A stretch of 64,000 nt of DNA from Camarhynchus parvulus (taxonomy: Eukaryota > Chordata > Aves > Passeriformes > Thraupidae): positions 72,417,689 through 72,481,688 of the forward strand of contig NC_044571.1 of the NCBI RefSeq assembly GCF_901933205.1. Reading direction: 5' to 3'. The translations under genes were made by a program, and so were the position numbers. Shown one piece after another: positions 1-11,260 of this stretch; position 1 is the stretch's first letter; every line of letters begins with the position of its first letter. The notes beneath the pieces were generated by a model, which did no database searches, was not told the origin of the DNA, and saw nothing but the letters and a program-made list of their open reading frames with translations.

Positions 1-899
1 TAACAACAATATAAAGCCAATTTAGTAGATAATAAAGTGAATTTATTGCTCTAATTAAGAGAGACTTCTATTAAAACAGGTTACTTATTTTAACCACCAA
101 ATAACATGGCTCATGAGTTTGGTTCCCAGAGATGACCTTGCAGCACTAAGCACCACATACATTCCCTCCCAGAACAGCACGATCCTATCACATGCCATAA
201 GAAGGCTGTACCACCATCCTCACAGCTGGAGGAGGACAATGTGCCACCTACCAGGATGCTTTTGTGCAAGACATTCACTAAGTCTTACCAAAGGCTTACT
301 GAATCTTGGCTATATGGCTGTTCTTGGCAGTATTCTCATCTTTCATAAGCAGCCACACAAAGCTGCAATAATTTTTGTCAAACCAGCTCCAGTACACAAC
401 AGTCCCCCTCCTTCCAAAGCATCATTTGCCCTGACTGCTCCTAGAAGTAACTTTTTTTGACATGAAGGATCCTCAGAAAAAACAGAACAGCCGTTAGACT
501 GGAATGCATAATGAATGAATCAGAAGTAAAATTAGATGGTAGCCTTGCATCCAAGATATGGTAAGAGTTTAAAAATTACTATTAAAAATTTTAAACTGCT
601 GTAGCAAGTCAAGGGTTGGAACAGACGACTTTATTAAAGATAACATGCCATGTAAACTCTTACAAGTCTTTGATGTGGTCCGTAATTTTAGATGCCCAAA
701 ATAAATACAGATCTGATGGCCTCATCCTAAGCAGTGAGGTTTTGCAGGAAACCACTCATTCTTTGTATAGCCACCAAAAAGTGACAAAGAAAGTTGCAAG
801 CTCTGCGAATCTGGAAAATCTACCACGTAAAGCAGCAAGGGACAGAAATAGAGAGTGGAAAAAAAAATTCAAAATACGAGTGGTGGGGAAGACCGCACC
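1..899. other. Gene-poor flank
   Basis: AT-rich sequence with no recognisable exon or repeat family. If the ZMYM2 reading of the CpG island is right, this is its first intron. Confidence 0.5.
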
Positions 900-1572
900 A
901 CCTGAATCCGTGCTGTACCCAAGCGAGAGACCCAGAAGGCAAGAGAGGCGCTGCCTTTTTGTTTTGTTCTCGGGCTGCACGTTCCCAGCGGAGCCGCCGC
1001 GCTGCCCGCCGGCGCCTCTGGCGGCGCAGCCCGCGCACCGCGCCCGGGCCCGCCGCGGCAGCTCCCAGCCTCTCCCGTGTGCCCGCAGCCTCACCCGCTG
1101 CCGCGCTGCGCTACTTGGCGATCTCGGAATCCCCCACGCAGCTAAAAAACAGCCCCGATATTAAGAAGGGCAGAAAGTAGAGTCAAGTTACGTCCCAGCC
1201 GTACCCACAGGGATTGGCAACAAGACTCTCCTTAGCCAACCTAACACCCAACAAAGGTCAAAATCTGCTCTCAAAATCCCACACAAACAAAACACCAAAA
1301 ATGCTCGCTATTGGGAACCTTTGGGTTTCCCCAGTGTCCTCCAGCTTCCTGGGGAAGGGACAAAGCAGATGGCTCAGAAGCCCAGCCAAGGAACCCAACA
1401 AAACTACCCAAACAAATCTACGGGTGTAGAGAACCAGTCTGAAGGCACAAAGACACGATGGAGTGCGTTTCTCCATCGCAAACTGCTGGGTGATTTTAAA
1501 GCTCCCATGCCTCTTCTTGCTTCGAGATGATACGGGGGACACGTGATTCGAGCAATGGGGGGGGAGAAAATT

Positions 1573-1583
1573 CAAGATGGCTG
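1573..1583 (+). promoter_or_regulatory. YY1-like site
   Basis: CAAGATGGCTG closely matches the YY1 core AAGATGGC. It lies in the left flank of the large CpG island. The short open frame starting at its ATG has only 16 codons and is not considered coding. Confidence 0.4.
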
Positions 1584-2143
1584 AAGGTGTCTTGTCACGG
1601 ATTTTCATACACGCTCCAGAACTCTAGAGGGCACCCGAAATATGCCCTCCTCCTCCCCCTCCCGAGCCGGGTAACGTGAGCAGCGGCAGCAGCCCGTCGT
1701 CTGCCTGCCGGAGTTGGTATTGCAGGAGCGATGTCTGCAGCAGCAGCGCCCACTCCGCGAGGAGGAGCCGCCTCACAGCCATTACTGGGGCTTCGCCCCA
1801 GGGCAGCAGCTACTGATCCCAGGAATTTCCCCACCCAGCCCTGGAGGGACCTCATTTCACCCCTGCCCCCGGAGAATACGGGGCGGGGGAAATGGCTGAG
1901 CCCTGCTGGAAGCAGGTCTAACCAAGGCAGAAACAGATACACAAATAGCACTCACAATGGAGCTCCCTCTCCTTGTTGGTCGCTGCCAAGGCTGCACCAA
2001 ACTGGGCTGGAGCCTAAGGGAAAGACACGGGGTTAACACGGGGCAGCGCGGATCAGGCAGCGCCCCCAAGGAGCGTTTCCATCGCCTGGCCAGGGCAGGT
2101 ACTGCCTGCATCACTCACCACTTCCCTTTAATCTCAATCTTTC

Positions 2144-2179
2144 AAATAAATAAATAAATAAACAAACAAACAAATAAAT
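2144..2179 (+). repeat. AAAT/AAAC simple repeat
   Basis: Tetranucleotide array changing from AAAT to AAAC units and back, embedded in the CpG island. It may be the A-rich relic of an insertion. Confidence 0.85.
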
Positions 2180-2581
2180 CCACTGCCTTCGCCGGGGGCG
2201 GTGGGGTACACCTCACGGCACACCCACGCAGCTTGTCCCCGCTGAAGGAAGGAGGGACAAGGAGCCCTCCCCGGGCGCCGCCACAGCGGGGGCTTTTACC
2301 GCGAGTGTGGGGGACAGGGGCAGCGGTGGCACCCACGGCGAACAGCGAGTGTTACCCACGAACTTGCCCTATCAGCCCTGAACCGGCGCCCGGAGGGGCC
2401 GCGGGGCCCTCAGCGGCACGGCCCCGGCGCCGGGCGAGCGCCCGCGCCCCCCGCCCGCTGGCGCGGCAGTTGCCCCTGGTCTCGGGTTTGCCCCCCTGCA
2501 GTCGGCCGGCAGCACTACCGCCTCCTGTCCGCCATTAGAGGGACCCAGCCGAACAATACGGGAGGGGAGCAGCGGAGCGCC

Positions 2582-2660
2582 GGGCTGGGGAGGGGAAAGG
2601 AGGGGAGGGAGGTACCCGCGGGGGGGACTGCGAGGGCGGTGGGTGGGGGAGGCACCGGGG
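2582..2660 (+). other. G-quadruplex-prone tract
   Basis: Many runs of three to seven G separated by short loops lie on the + strand, in two clusters (about 2582-2609 and 2629-2660). Each cluster satisfies the G3+ N1-7 four-run rule. A C-rich counterpart (about 2740-2815) would form such structures on the other strand. Confidence 0.6.
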
Positions 2661-3019
2661 CAGAACAACAGCCGAGGGCCCGGCGGGGAAGGGAGGGAGA
2701 GAGTTAAAATAGGAGGCGCTAGAGCAGACCCGGCCCTTCCCCCAAATACCCCTGCCCCCCCCTTCGGGGCTGCCCCCGGGCACCCCCCATTTTTCCCCAC
2801 CGCCCCCCCCCGTGGCGCGATGGTTATGCGCGGGACTGCCCCCGGTGCCGCCCGCGCCCCTGCCGCCAGAGGTGGCGGCGCGGCAGCGACACCGCGGGGT
2901 ACTTCGGCCGGGTAGCTGGGAGGCACGGCGGCTGCTCTCCCATCCCCGCCCTGGGGGCAGCTGAGCGCCGCCAGCCCCCCGCCAGCCCACCCCAGTGAGG
3001 CGCAGCGCCCGGCGCCCCC

Positions 3020-3030
3020 GCCTTACCCGG
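3020..3030 (-). other. Candidate minus-strand 5' splice donor
   Basis: The minus strand reads CCGG then GTAAGG, with GT at 3026-3025. This is the best donor-like match in the CpG-rich core and would suit a GC-rich non-coding first exon lying between about 3027 and the start region near 4000-4300. No transcript evidence is available. Confidence 0.35.
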
Positions 3031-3890
3031 CTCCCCTCCGCCTGCGGGCACGAACCCCCCCGCGGGGGACGCACGCACTCTGCGCTACTCCTCCGGCGCC
3101 TCAACTCTAACTCGGTCCAGTCCCGGGCGAAGCGCAGCTGCTGGCGAAGGGGAGGAGGAACCGGGCCAAGGGAGCTCGGGGAGATCCGCCTCCCTGCCCC
3201 GGCATTGGCTTTCCCAGAGGGCGGGCTCTGGCGCTGGGCTAGCCGAGTGGGTGCGCCGCCCATCCATCAGAGCCGCCCGCAGCCGGTTGACCCCATAAAC
3301 TGCCAATCTTCCTCCTGGCCATGCTTGGGGTTCTTCCCACTTTGATCCATCAGGTTTGAGGAACCCGGATCGTTGCCCACCGACCGGCTCGTTACCCGTG
3401 CCCCAGGGTTGCGCTGTCGCTCCCCGCGCCGCTCTTTGACAGCGGCTACTTGCAGAAGTTCTCAGTGCTGCCGAGGCGGCTGCGCCCCGCCGGCCGCGGG
3501 CAGGGTGCGCTGGCCGTCCCGGCCGTGCGCACGGTCCCTGCGGGCGCCACCGCTCCGACTGTGGGGCGCGGGCTCGCCTCTCCCGCTCCGTCCCCCACCG
3601 CCGAGCCATAGGGGCTGGCACTGCTTTTCCAAAGGCTCCCACTCCGCTCCTTCCTTCCCCTCACTAGGGTTTTGAACCTGGGGCCATTCCCATGGTGGAC
3701 AGAGCATGGGTAATGGAAGCACTCCCAGAGGGAAAAGGGAGAGTTCACGTCTCCTAGGGAGGGCGCCTGACCCGCGTCCCCGCAGCCTGCCCCGCCGAGC
3801 AGCACCTCCTCAGCGGAGGACGCCTTGCTGCCCCCGCCCGCCGCGGGGGAGGGCGCCATATCAGCCGCCGACATGGCTCCTGGAAGAGAT

Positions 3891-3929
3891 GGTAGTGGTG
3901 GTGGTGTTGGTGGTGGCAGTGGTGGTGGC
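3891..3929 (+). repeat. GGT trinucleotide-rich tract
   Basis: Imperfect GGT/GTG repeat in the CpG island. It produces Gly-rich (+) or His-rich (-) open frames that are best explained by the repeat rather than by a protein. Confidence 0.75.
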
Positions 3930-3931
3930 GT

Positions 3932-3942
3932 CCTCCATTTTG
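3932..3942 (-). promoter_or_regulatory. YY1-like site (minus orientation)
   Basis: CCTCCATTTTG on the + strand is CAAAATGGAGG on the minus strand. The same 11-mer occurs on the + strand at 4129-4139, giving a head-to-head pair about 200 bases apart in the densest part of the island. Confidence 0.4.
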
Positions 3943-4128
3943 TCGGAAGCCGCTGCGGGGAGCTTGGTACCAATTCGAACCAACGTGAGGCGCAGCGGGG
4001 CGTCCATTTGAACGGCCTCTGTCCGGCTTCCCCGCGGGAAAAAGAGCCGGGTGCCCCCGGCAGTGCCGTGGGGTGGGGACGAGTGCTCCGGCCAGGCGCC
4101 GGGAGCCAACCCTCCGCCCGCCCTTCAC

Positions 4129-4139
4129 CAAAATGGAGG
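4129..4139 (+). promoter_or_regulatory. YY1-like site (plus orientation)
   Basis: CAAAATGGAGG, an exact inverted copy of the element at 3932-3942. It resembles YY1/REX1 sites found at CpG-island promoters, with one mismatch to the ATGGCG core. Confidence 0.4.
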
Positions 4140-4500
4140 ATGCGCGGTTCCCTTGCGCGGCTCCTTCCCCTGCGCTGGCCATGGCACCAGCGCCCGCTCC
4201 TTCGAGGACCGGGAGAGCGCAGCCGCCCGTCTGGCGCGCTGGTCCCGCTCTGCTCCATTCACCCATCCTCCTCTGCCCAGAAGAGGGAGAGAGAGAGCGC
4301 GATACCCGCCCTGCTCCTCTAGCCGGGATCAATCCGTGTCAACCACGCGGAGCAGCGTCCCCCGGGGAGAGAGAGAGGCTCTTGTGTGCGCAAGGCGCTG
4401 GGTTTCAGCGGCTGGCGCCATTTCCAGTCGGGAGCTGGAGCCTCCCGCAGGATCAGCCTGAGGGACAGCCTTCCTCACGGGCGGCGCAGGAGTCATTGAA

Positions 4501-6579
4501 GGGATGTCGCCTCTCTCTCAACAAACCTTTGATGTGTTTGGCTAATAATTTTCATGTGTGGGAGAGACGAGAAATTTTCTATCATCCATTGTCACAATAA
4601 TACATCTAGTTCCTTCCCAATGGTGCCACCCAGAGACACAGGCTCCAGTCAACAACTCAACCCAAAAGCTTATCCGCCACTGTTACTCTATGTTGTTGGA
4701 TGGAATTAATATGGATTTGGTTCTTTTGGGTTTTGGGGCTTTTTGTTCAAAACACACTGCTCATCAGATGAAGCTTGGATGGGCTACTTGATGTGGAGGG
4801 ACAGAGTTCCCTCAGGGCTGGCAGCAGCTTGCTCATTCCTGCAAAAAAATATGTGAGCTGATGGCAAAACAGCTTTAATACAACCACTGTCAAGGAGGAA
4901 AGTGCCATGTCTGCATGCATCATCACCCATTTTGAAGGTCTTAAAGTTTCCGTATAAATTGATATATATTTGATCTGCAGTATCACCATACCAAACTAAT
5001 TATGTAACCAGAAAGGTGTTGAAATTTTGACATTGAATCCCATTCACTCCATCAAGTCAGCTGGCTCCTGACCATCTTCATCATTAGCCTGGAATATCTT
5101 CTAGGTTGGTAAAATTCAAAGCTGTTTTAAGTTGACCTCCCTATTACATGTTAGCCAATGTTCATAGTCGTATGTCTCAGGAAGATGTCTTTTGTTCTAC
5201 AAGAGTGTTTATCCATAAGCATTTAAGTTCTCATGGAGCTCAGAAAGAAATTCAAGAGGGTTTAAGCACTAGGAACGGATGGTAGAAAACAAGTGTTTTT
5301 CTAATTAAGAACACATTAAAAGAAACCTATCACTCTTAGTATTCTGGAGTACTAAAAGTAACTGGAGAATACTTTGCATCTTACCACTGCCATAGCAAGA
5401 GACATTACCTAACAGTGTTATCTAGGACTATTACATAGCAATAGAACATTTTCATGAATGTTTTAGATTATACAGCTTGAACAAAATTTAATGGTTTTGC
5501 TTACACTTTTGGAACTATGTGAAATGTTTTTATATATTAAGGTTATAACTCCAGAGAACTGTTGTCCCCGTGTAGACATGTAACCTTAGTTATAAATTCA
5601 TATGTTGAAATATAGCCAAAATAATTAAATACACCATGACTTTTCCTTTATTTTTTCAACTGACATCAGGAAAAAGGACTAAAAGTTCAGGCAACGATGT
5701 AAATTCCTCTTCTTCTATAGAAACATGTATAATTCAGATTACTTTTAAGAACAATTTATATAGAGTAATTATTTTTATGGTTTGAAAGCGTTAGCGTTAT
5801 CTCAAACTCTTTCAGCAAAATCTCTTCATGAACACCAGAGAACTGAAGCGTATGTATTTATAGGCTTCACACCACTTCTTTCATGGACAGGCCTGATGTC
5901 AGTAACCTTACTAGAAAATGTCAAATGTACTGACTGGGAGTAGATAAATACAACAAAGTTGAGCCAACAGTTTGTTTATCAACTTATAAGAAGAATGACA
6001 TCCTTCTCTCTGTCATGGAGGACTATTTTCTCAAAAAGCAGTCAACTTCTTTGAACTGAGAAAGAGTAATCTGATATATTTTGGAAGGTTTATGTTTGAG
6101 CAGAAATCTTAAAAGAACTTACCAAGACAACCTTCAAGTGATGCATATTGTATTGTAATAATAGGATTAACATAGTTTAAAGCCACTTCTTAGAACAACT
6201 TTTCTTTTTCCGCCTACCATTTCTTCCAGTATTTCTCTTTCTTTTCTGTCCTTCATGTCCCTTCTTTATCTACTTATCCTCAGTCCCTCTTGGCCGCACA
6301 AAGAAGAAAGATGTGAACAACCTGTATAGGTTGATGGAACATGTGTTCTCATAGTCATGGCATAATGGAATTCTGGTCTACCAATGTTTCCCAATACAAC
6401 TTCAAGAAATAGTAGTGGATGGAAAAGAAATTAAAAACACAAAATTCAAACAAAAGAAAGCAGGATCTTAAAACACCTATGATCAGTAATAGCTTTCATT
6501 TTGGTTTTACTTCCTCTATTGGTGTTCTGATTTTTGAGTTTCATTCTTTGTAGACTAAAGCTCTTAATGAAAAGATACT
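4501..6579. other. Intergenic, nothing recognised
   Basis: AT-rich, low-complexity-poor sequence without a convincing open frame, RNA gene or repeat I can name. Confidence 0.55.
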
Positions 6580-6795
6580 TAGGAAAAAACTCTTCAGTAT
6601 GAGGGTTCTGAGGCTCTGGAGCAGGTTGCCCAGAGAAGCTGTGGATGCCCCATCCAGCCATGTTCAAGGCCAGGTTCAATGAAGCTTTGAACAACCTGGT
6701 CTAGTGGAAGGTGCCCCTGCCCATGCTACAGAGGTTGGAACCAGATGGTCTTCAGGGTCAACTCCCAACACAAATCAATCTATGATTGCATGATA
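6580..6795 (+). mobile_element. CR1 LINE 3' end
   Basis: Contains the CR1 3'-end landmarks GAGGCTCTGGAGCAGGTTGC, CCCAGAGAAGCTGTGG, GTTCAAGGCCAGGTTCAATG and a degenerate ATGATT-type tail. It is 5'-truncated, as is usual for bird CR1 copies. Confidence 0.88.
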
Positions 6796-7343
6796 CCATA
6801 TCTGTGTGTTTGTACTCTACATAACAGAGCCCATAGAATTTTTTAAAACTACAAAAAATGCTTTGTACAGGACGTTACCTGCGATTTTCATTATGGTTGT
6901 TGAACTACAGATACATTTTGTAATATTTATAAATAAATCACTATGTATGTATAAGCAGATTGCATTCAGCTGTTTAATTTGCAGTTTAATTAACCAAAAG
7001 TGATATTTCCAACAGTTAAATAAGGAGACAATATATCCTATCCTATAAGATTATCATTCATTGCATAATATAATATGCATTCAAATGACCTTTATGCCAC
7101 ATCCCATATTTAAGTTTTGGAAGAGTAAATAACAACTTATATTCTGATCTGGGCAACTTCCCCACAGAAGACATTCCCATACTGAAAGAATAAGATTGTA
7201 ATACCTACCAGTTGTTCTTCTGAAATAATTTTAAGAGGGTTTACAATAATCAACATAATCTTTACTTGCAAAGTAATTTTTATTCATTTTTAAACATTTG
7301 AGGATTTTAGTTGGATTAATCTCTTGTCTTATTGGAGAAATGG

Positions 7344-8560
7344 TATTACAAAACACAAGATAGGATCTTAAAACTGAAAGAGACTACTTAGGTCACTGAG
7401 TCCACTATCTTGCTATTAGAGGAAACTGTGTCATATAATCCCTTGCAGAAACTTTTCAAGCCCCCTCTTAATGGTAGCCTGATATGTTTACCCCCTACTT
7501 CTGTTGCAAATCTGTTCCAGAACTTCATTGTTTTGGTGGTTAGAAACTTCCTTCTAATTTTCAATCTAAATTTATTCAAGAATCCATTTGTTTTTGTGCC
7601 AATATTCATCCTTTGGCTTAAATAGCTCTTCTCTCTCCCTGGTGTTTAGTCCTGATATATTTATAGACAGCCATCATATTCCCTCTCAGCCTTCCTTTTG
7701 CTAGACGAAATGCAGATTTTTTAGTCTCTTGCTCAACAGATCTTCAGTCCACTGGTCATTCTGCTAGGTTTTATTACTCTACCCATACCAATCTGAACTC
7801 ATCTGCCTGAATGTGAATTCAAATTCTCATAATAATCCATTTTAAGCTAAATTACTACATTGTACAGTAGATCAATATTTCCATATCTCCATGGAATATT
7901 ACAGTCTTGGGTGTGTAGTTGCCTTTCTGTATAAGTGCATTAGATAACGACCTACTGGTACCTATGTTCTTTTCTACCACTTAGTTACTGGAAAAGTTCC
8001 CCAGCAAAATTTTTGTTAGCATCCAAGTGCATGACCTTGCATTTTGTATTATAGCAGTTTGTTTTGTTTACATTAGTTCAATCATCAAGGTCATTCACTG
8101 TTTTTCCATTTGACATCTCACTGCAGCTCTGTTGATGATGCTGCCTAGTTTTGTGAAACCAGCCACTGCAATGAATTTATTTTCTCTTCTTTGCCAAACA
8201 ATAAGATCCATCCCAAGAATAACTCCCAAAGAAACCTACTAGAAGATACTATTCATTTTGGTACTCTGGTACTCTCCTGTTTGATACTACATGCTGCCAT
8301 TTCCTTCATTCTGCTCTGGAAAATATGACCTTATCTCTGGGATTCTCAATGTGTGGCAAAACTCTTCTGCTACTCAGTCCCTCTTTCCCCAGAAGCACTC
8401 TACTTAATGATCCTTGTTATGAACTGCCTTAGCACCTGCCCCTTTAAGAAAGGGCAAATAATTTTCATTTCAAACTTCTGAGCTCCTCCATTCAGTTGAC
8501 TTGATTAACTAGGTCATAGTTTACCAAAATTTGCCTTTTGAAATAAAAGGGGTTTAGATA
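7344..8560 (-). mobile_element. Old CR1-type LINE copy (about 1.2 kb)
   Basis: Reads as a CR1 in reverse. GTTCCAGAACTTCATTG, GTTAGAAACTTCCTTCTAAT and CCTTTGGCTTAAATAG match the CR1 3' segment. Further right, AAGTGCATGACCTTGCATTT and nearby text recall the amniote-wide CR1 consensus. It is heavily diverged with no open reading frame, so it is likely an archosaur-age insertion. The right boundary is approximate. Confidence 0.72.
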
Positions 8561-11039
8561 TAGACCTGCTTTTGTCTTCTTTCCATACAATGTACACAAC
8601 ATCAACTTTTAGGATCATTTTCTACAACCAGTTTTTCTATACTGTCCTGTCCTCAAACTGTAGGTCCAAGTCTAAAATAGCATTGATTTCATGTTGGTTT
8701 AGTGACATTTTGCTGAGAAAAGCTGTCAGCTATGACATTCAGCTATTTTTGGGGCCCTGCCACCATTAATAACGTTTGTTCTCCAACCTACTAAATCAAT
8801 TAAGTAAAAAAAAAAGTGAATAGCTTTTTGCCACCTTAGTGAGTTGAAGTGACTTATGTGTCAACCAGGTACCAAAGCCCCCACAAAGACAGCACAGAAG
8901 AGTGTGCAGCCTGAAGGAGAGAATAACTCCATTTCAGCAGGAGAGAGTTGTTGCATGAACCTAGCTTCTCATCTTACCATAACCTATCTTTGGAGCAGCA
9001 TCTGTGTATGTATTCCTATATATAAAGAAATTTCCCTATTCTTTCTAAATCCTATTTCTTTCTAGATTTTCACTTGTGGATCTCAAAAACTATTTGATCA
9101 CAAGTATTAATCAAGTACTGGATTTGGTAAGTTATACCTTTTCTAGTTTCCTAAACAAGATATTCCTTAAAGGGTTGGAGATCTCCTCCTGTGGGGTGTG
9201 TAAGAATAGTGCTGAATGAAAGAGCTTCTGTGTACCTTCAGCTTTGTTTCTTTCCATTAAATATGGCTGATGATATTCCTTTTCTTTATCCTGGTATTTC
9301 TCTTACTGAAGAACTTGAATAAGATCAGGCTCCGTGGTTTCACCACAGGCAAGTTGCTGCATGATAAAGCTGCTGCCAAAAGTAGCAGTCCTGCCTTCTT
9401 CTCAGTGACTAGCTATAAATTTATGTCACCTTTCTATGGTGACATGAGCATTCTTGCAGCTAGAAATTGGCCAATTTTCAGTTGGACCAACACGTTGATC
9501 TTTCTGCATGTGCAATCAGATAAGTGATAGTGCTTGATAAGGGGGTGCAGTGGAAAGCAGAGGGAAATAATATATTTTCCATTTTCGAAACAGCATTACT
9601 AACCTGCACAAATTGAAGTGATTCTACATTTATATAATGGAATCAGGAGTTTTTGGCTGATGACCTGGCTTCTGTGTTATCTCAGTAAGATCCAAAATGT
9701 AATTTTTAATTGGTTATTAGCATTGTTTAGAGCTGTCTGAGATAAAACTTGAAAAATATAAAATTGTCAAGTGAATTTTATTTCATAATGCTTAAATTTG
9801 GTCAGTTTTTAAAACATTCTTTAATATATTTCTTGTAATAAATTTCATTTTAAAATCAAATTATTCAGAATCATAATAAGATTCTCTTATTGCAAATCAC
9901 TGTGATAATAGTTAAGTAATATTTTGACATGTGCTTCATAGAAAAAAACTGAAAAAAATTGTAATTTTTTGTGAACTTTTTCATTTTCAAAGCAAAGCCA
10001 TTTTTTCTTCAAATTCATTTAGTGTCTGAGCAATGAACAAAGTTGCTTTTTTAGGCAACTTGTCCTTTCCTGTTGGATGAGGACTGTGCCATAATCAACA
10101 GGACTGTCAGGTTGGATTAATGCACTGCTCTTTTATATTCTAAAAGGCCATTTGGAAAAATTAGTTAGGGCAGAACACAGTCAGGGCATTGACTAGACAC
10201 CTTTCCACAATGGCTTTGTTAAACTGTAAGGTGGATGGGTGAATATTCTAAACAGCAGAGTCTCTTGCTTGCCAGGAGGCTCAGAATATGTCCTGCACAG
10301 AGCCTTGCAAGTGGGAAGACTCCAGCCCTACTTCCCACAAAGATTTTGTGATGGCACTCTCATAAGATTCCTGACTGACCCAACCATTTCTTCCTTTAAA
10401 ACGACTATGGACTTGGACTTTGACCTGTGACCCAAAAATCAAAATTTTTGCTCTTTAAACAGCTGTCATCATGGTGCAGCCTCTTTTTCAAATAAACACT
10501 AACAGTGCTCTGTCCTCAATTTCAGACCCCTCACCATCACCCCCGGAGCTAAATCTGTTGTGGTCTTTTTATTTTTGTGATCTTTCAAAGGTCCATAATT
10601 TTCTTTCAGCTTTCTATTGTCTCTTAAGGTACCTTCCCTTCAATCTCTTGCTCTTACTCTAAAAGTATAATTTTGTTCACAGACTTTTCTTCATTTACTT
10701 CAAAATCATTCTTGCTCATCCTAAGTGTGTTATACATGAAAAAGTAATCGAAAGAATAGAAACATTGCAAAGTCTAATGCCTACAGATTACGATATGCAG
10801 CATTCCCTACATCCCCATTCAACTTTAGTTCTAAAAGGCCAAGTGTGAAAATCACAATGAATTTGTGACATGGCTTTTAAGAACTGCCTTCCATAGTCTC
10901 TGCTCTCTGGAGCTGCTGTCTCCAATCCTTGTGTCCCACTGCCTATGTTCAGATCAACAGGCAGCTCCTTGTCCCTCTTTGTCAGCTTATGGGGATTTAG
11001 CCTCAAAAATCCCCACCCTGTGATCCCACCTTCAAGCTG
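8561..11039. other. Intergenic, nothing firmly recognised
   Basis: AT-rich. A perfect 8-bp hairpin (ATGTCACC / GGTGACAT, 7-base loop) lies at 9423-9445. Several short open frames have no family similarity. Confidence 0.5.
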
Positions 11040-11260
11040 AATTGATATAAATTCAGATTGGATATTAAAAAGTTCTTCACTGAGAGTATGATCAAGCTCT
11101 CCAGGGAAGTGCTCCAGGCCTGTAGGTGTTCAGGAAGGGTTTGAACAAAACACTCAGATATATGATTTAACTTTTAAGTTGCCCAGTGTGCAGTCAGGAG
11201 TTGAACATTATGATCCTCATGTATCCCTTTCAACTCAGGATATTTTATGATTCCACAGTT
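11040..11260 (+). mobile_element. CR1 LINE 3' end (diverged)
   Basis: Contains the phrase TCAGATTGGATATTAAAAAG, then AGTTCTTCACTGAGAG, GGAAGTGCTCCAGG and a tail ending TATTTTATGATTCC. This follows the order of the CR1 3' terminus, with a moderate number of changes. Confidence 0.8.

Larger units (their letters stand above)
900..4500. promoter_or_regulatory. Large CpG island, probable promoter of a divergent minus-strand gene (ZMYM2?)
   Basis: About 3.6 kb of GC/CpG-rich sequence, densest from 2230 to 4480, in an otherwise AT-rich region. It has no TATA box, YY1-like sites in both orientations, and minus-strand donor candidates (3027/3026, about 2110, about 1956). In amniotes the neighbour divergent from PSPC1 is a ZMYM gene (ZMYM5/ZMYM2 in mammals), so this is plausibly the ZMYM2 promoter plus non-coding first exons reading leftward. 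No ZMYM coding sequence is present in the window, so the assignment rests on synteny only. A lncRNA promoter is the alternative. Confidence 0.65.

Noticed and set aside
113..1180. Short + frames (115, 182 and 128 codons) at the left edge
   Set aside because: No domain, no codon signature and no ZMYM similarity. The later ones run into the CpG island.
2372..3263. Pro/Gly/Arg-rich frames on the minus strand
   Set aside because: Composition-driven open frames in a CpG island with no family resemblance.
3446..4332. Long minus-strand frames (270 and 192 codons) in the CpG island, including a His-rich run
   Set aside because: GC-rich DNA has few stops. The His run comes from the GGT repeat. No domain and no ZMYM similarity.
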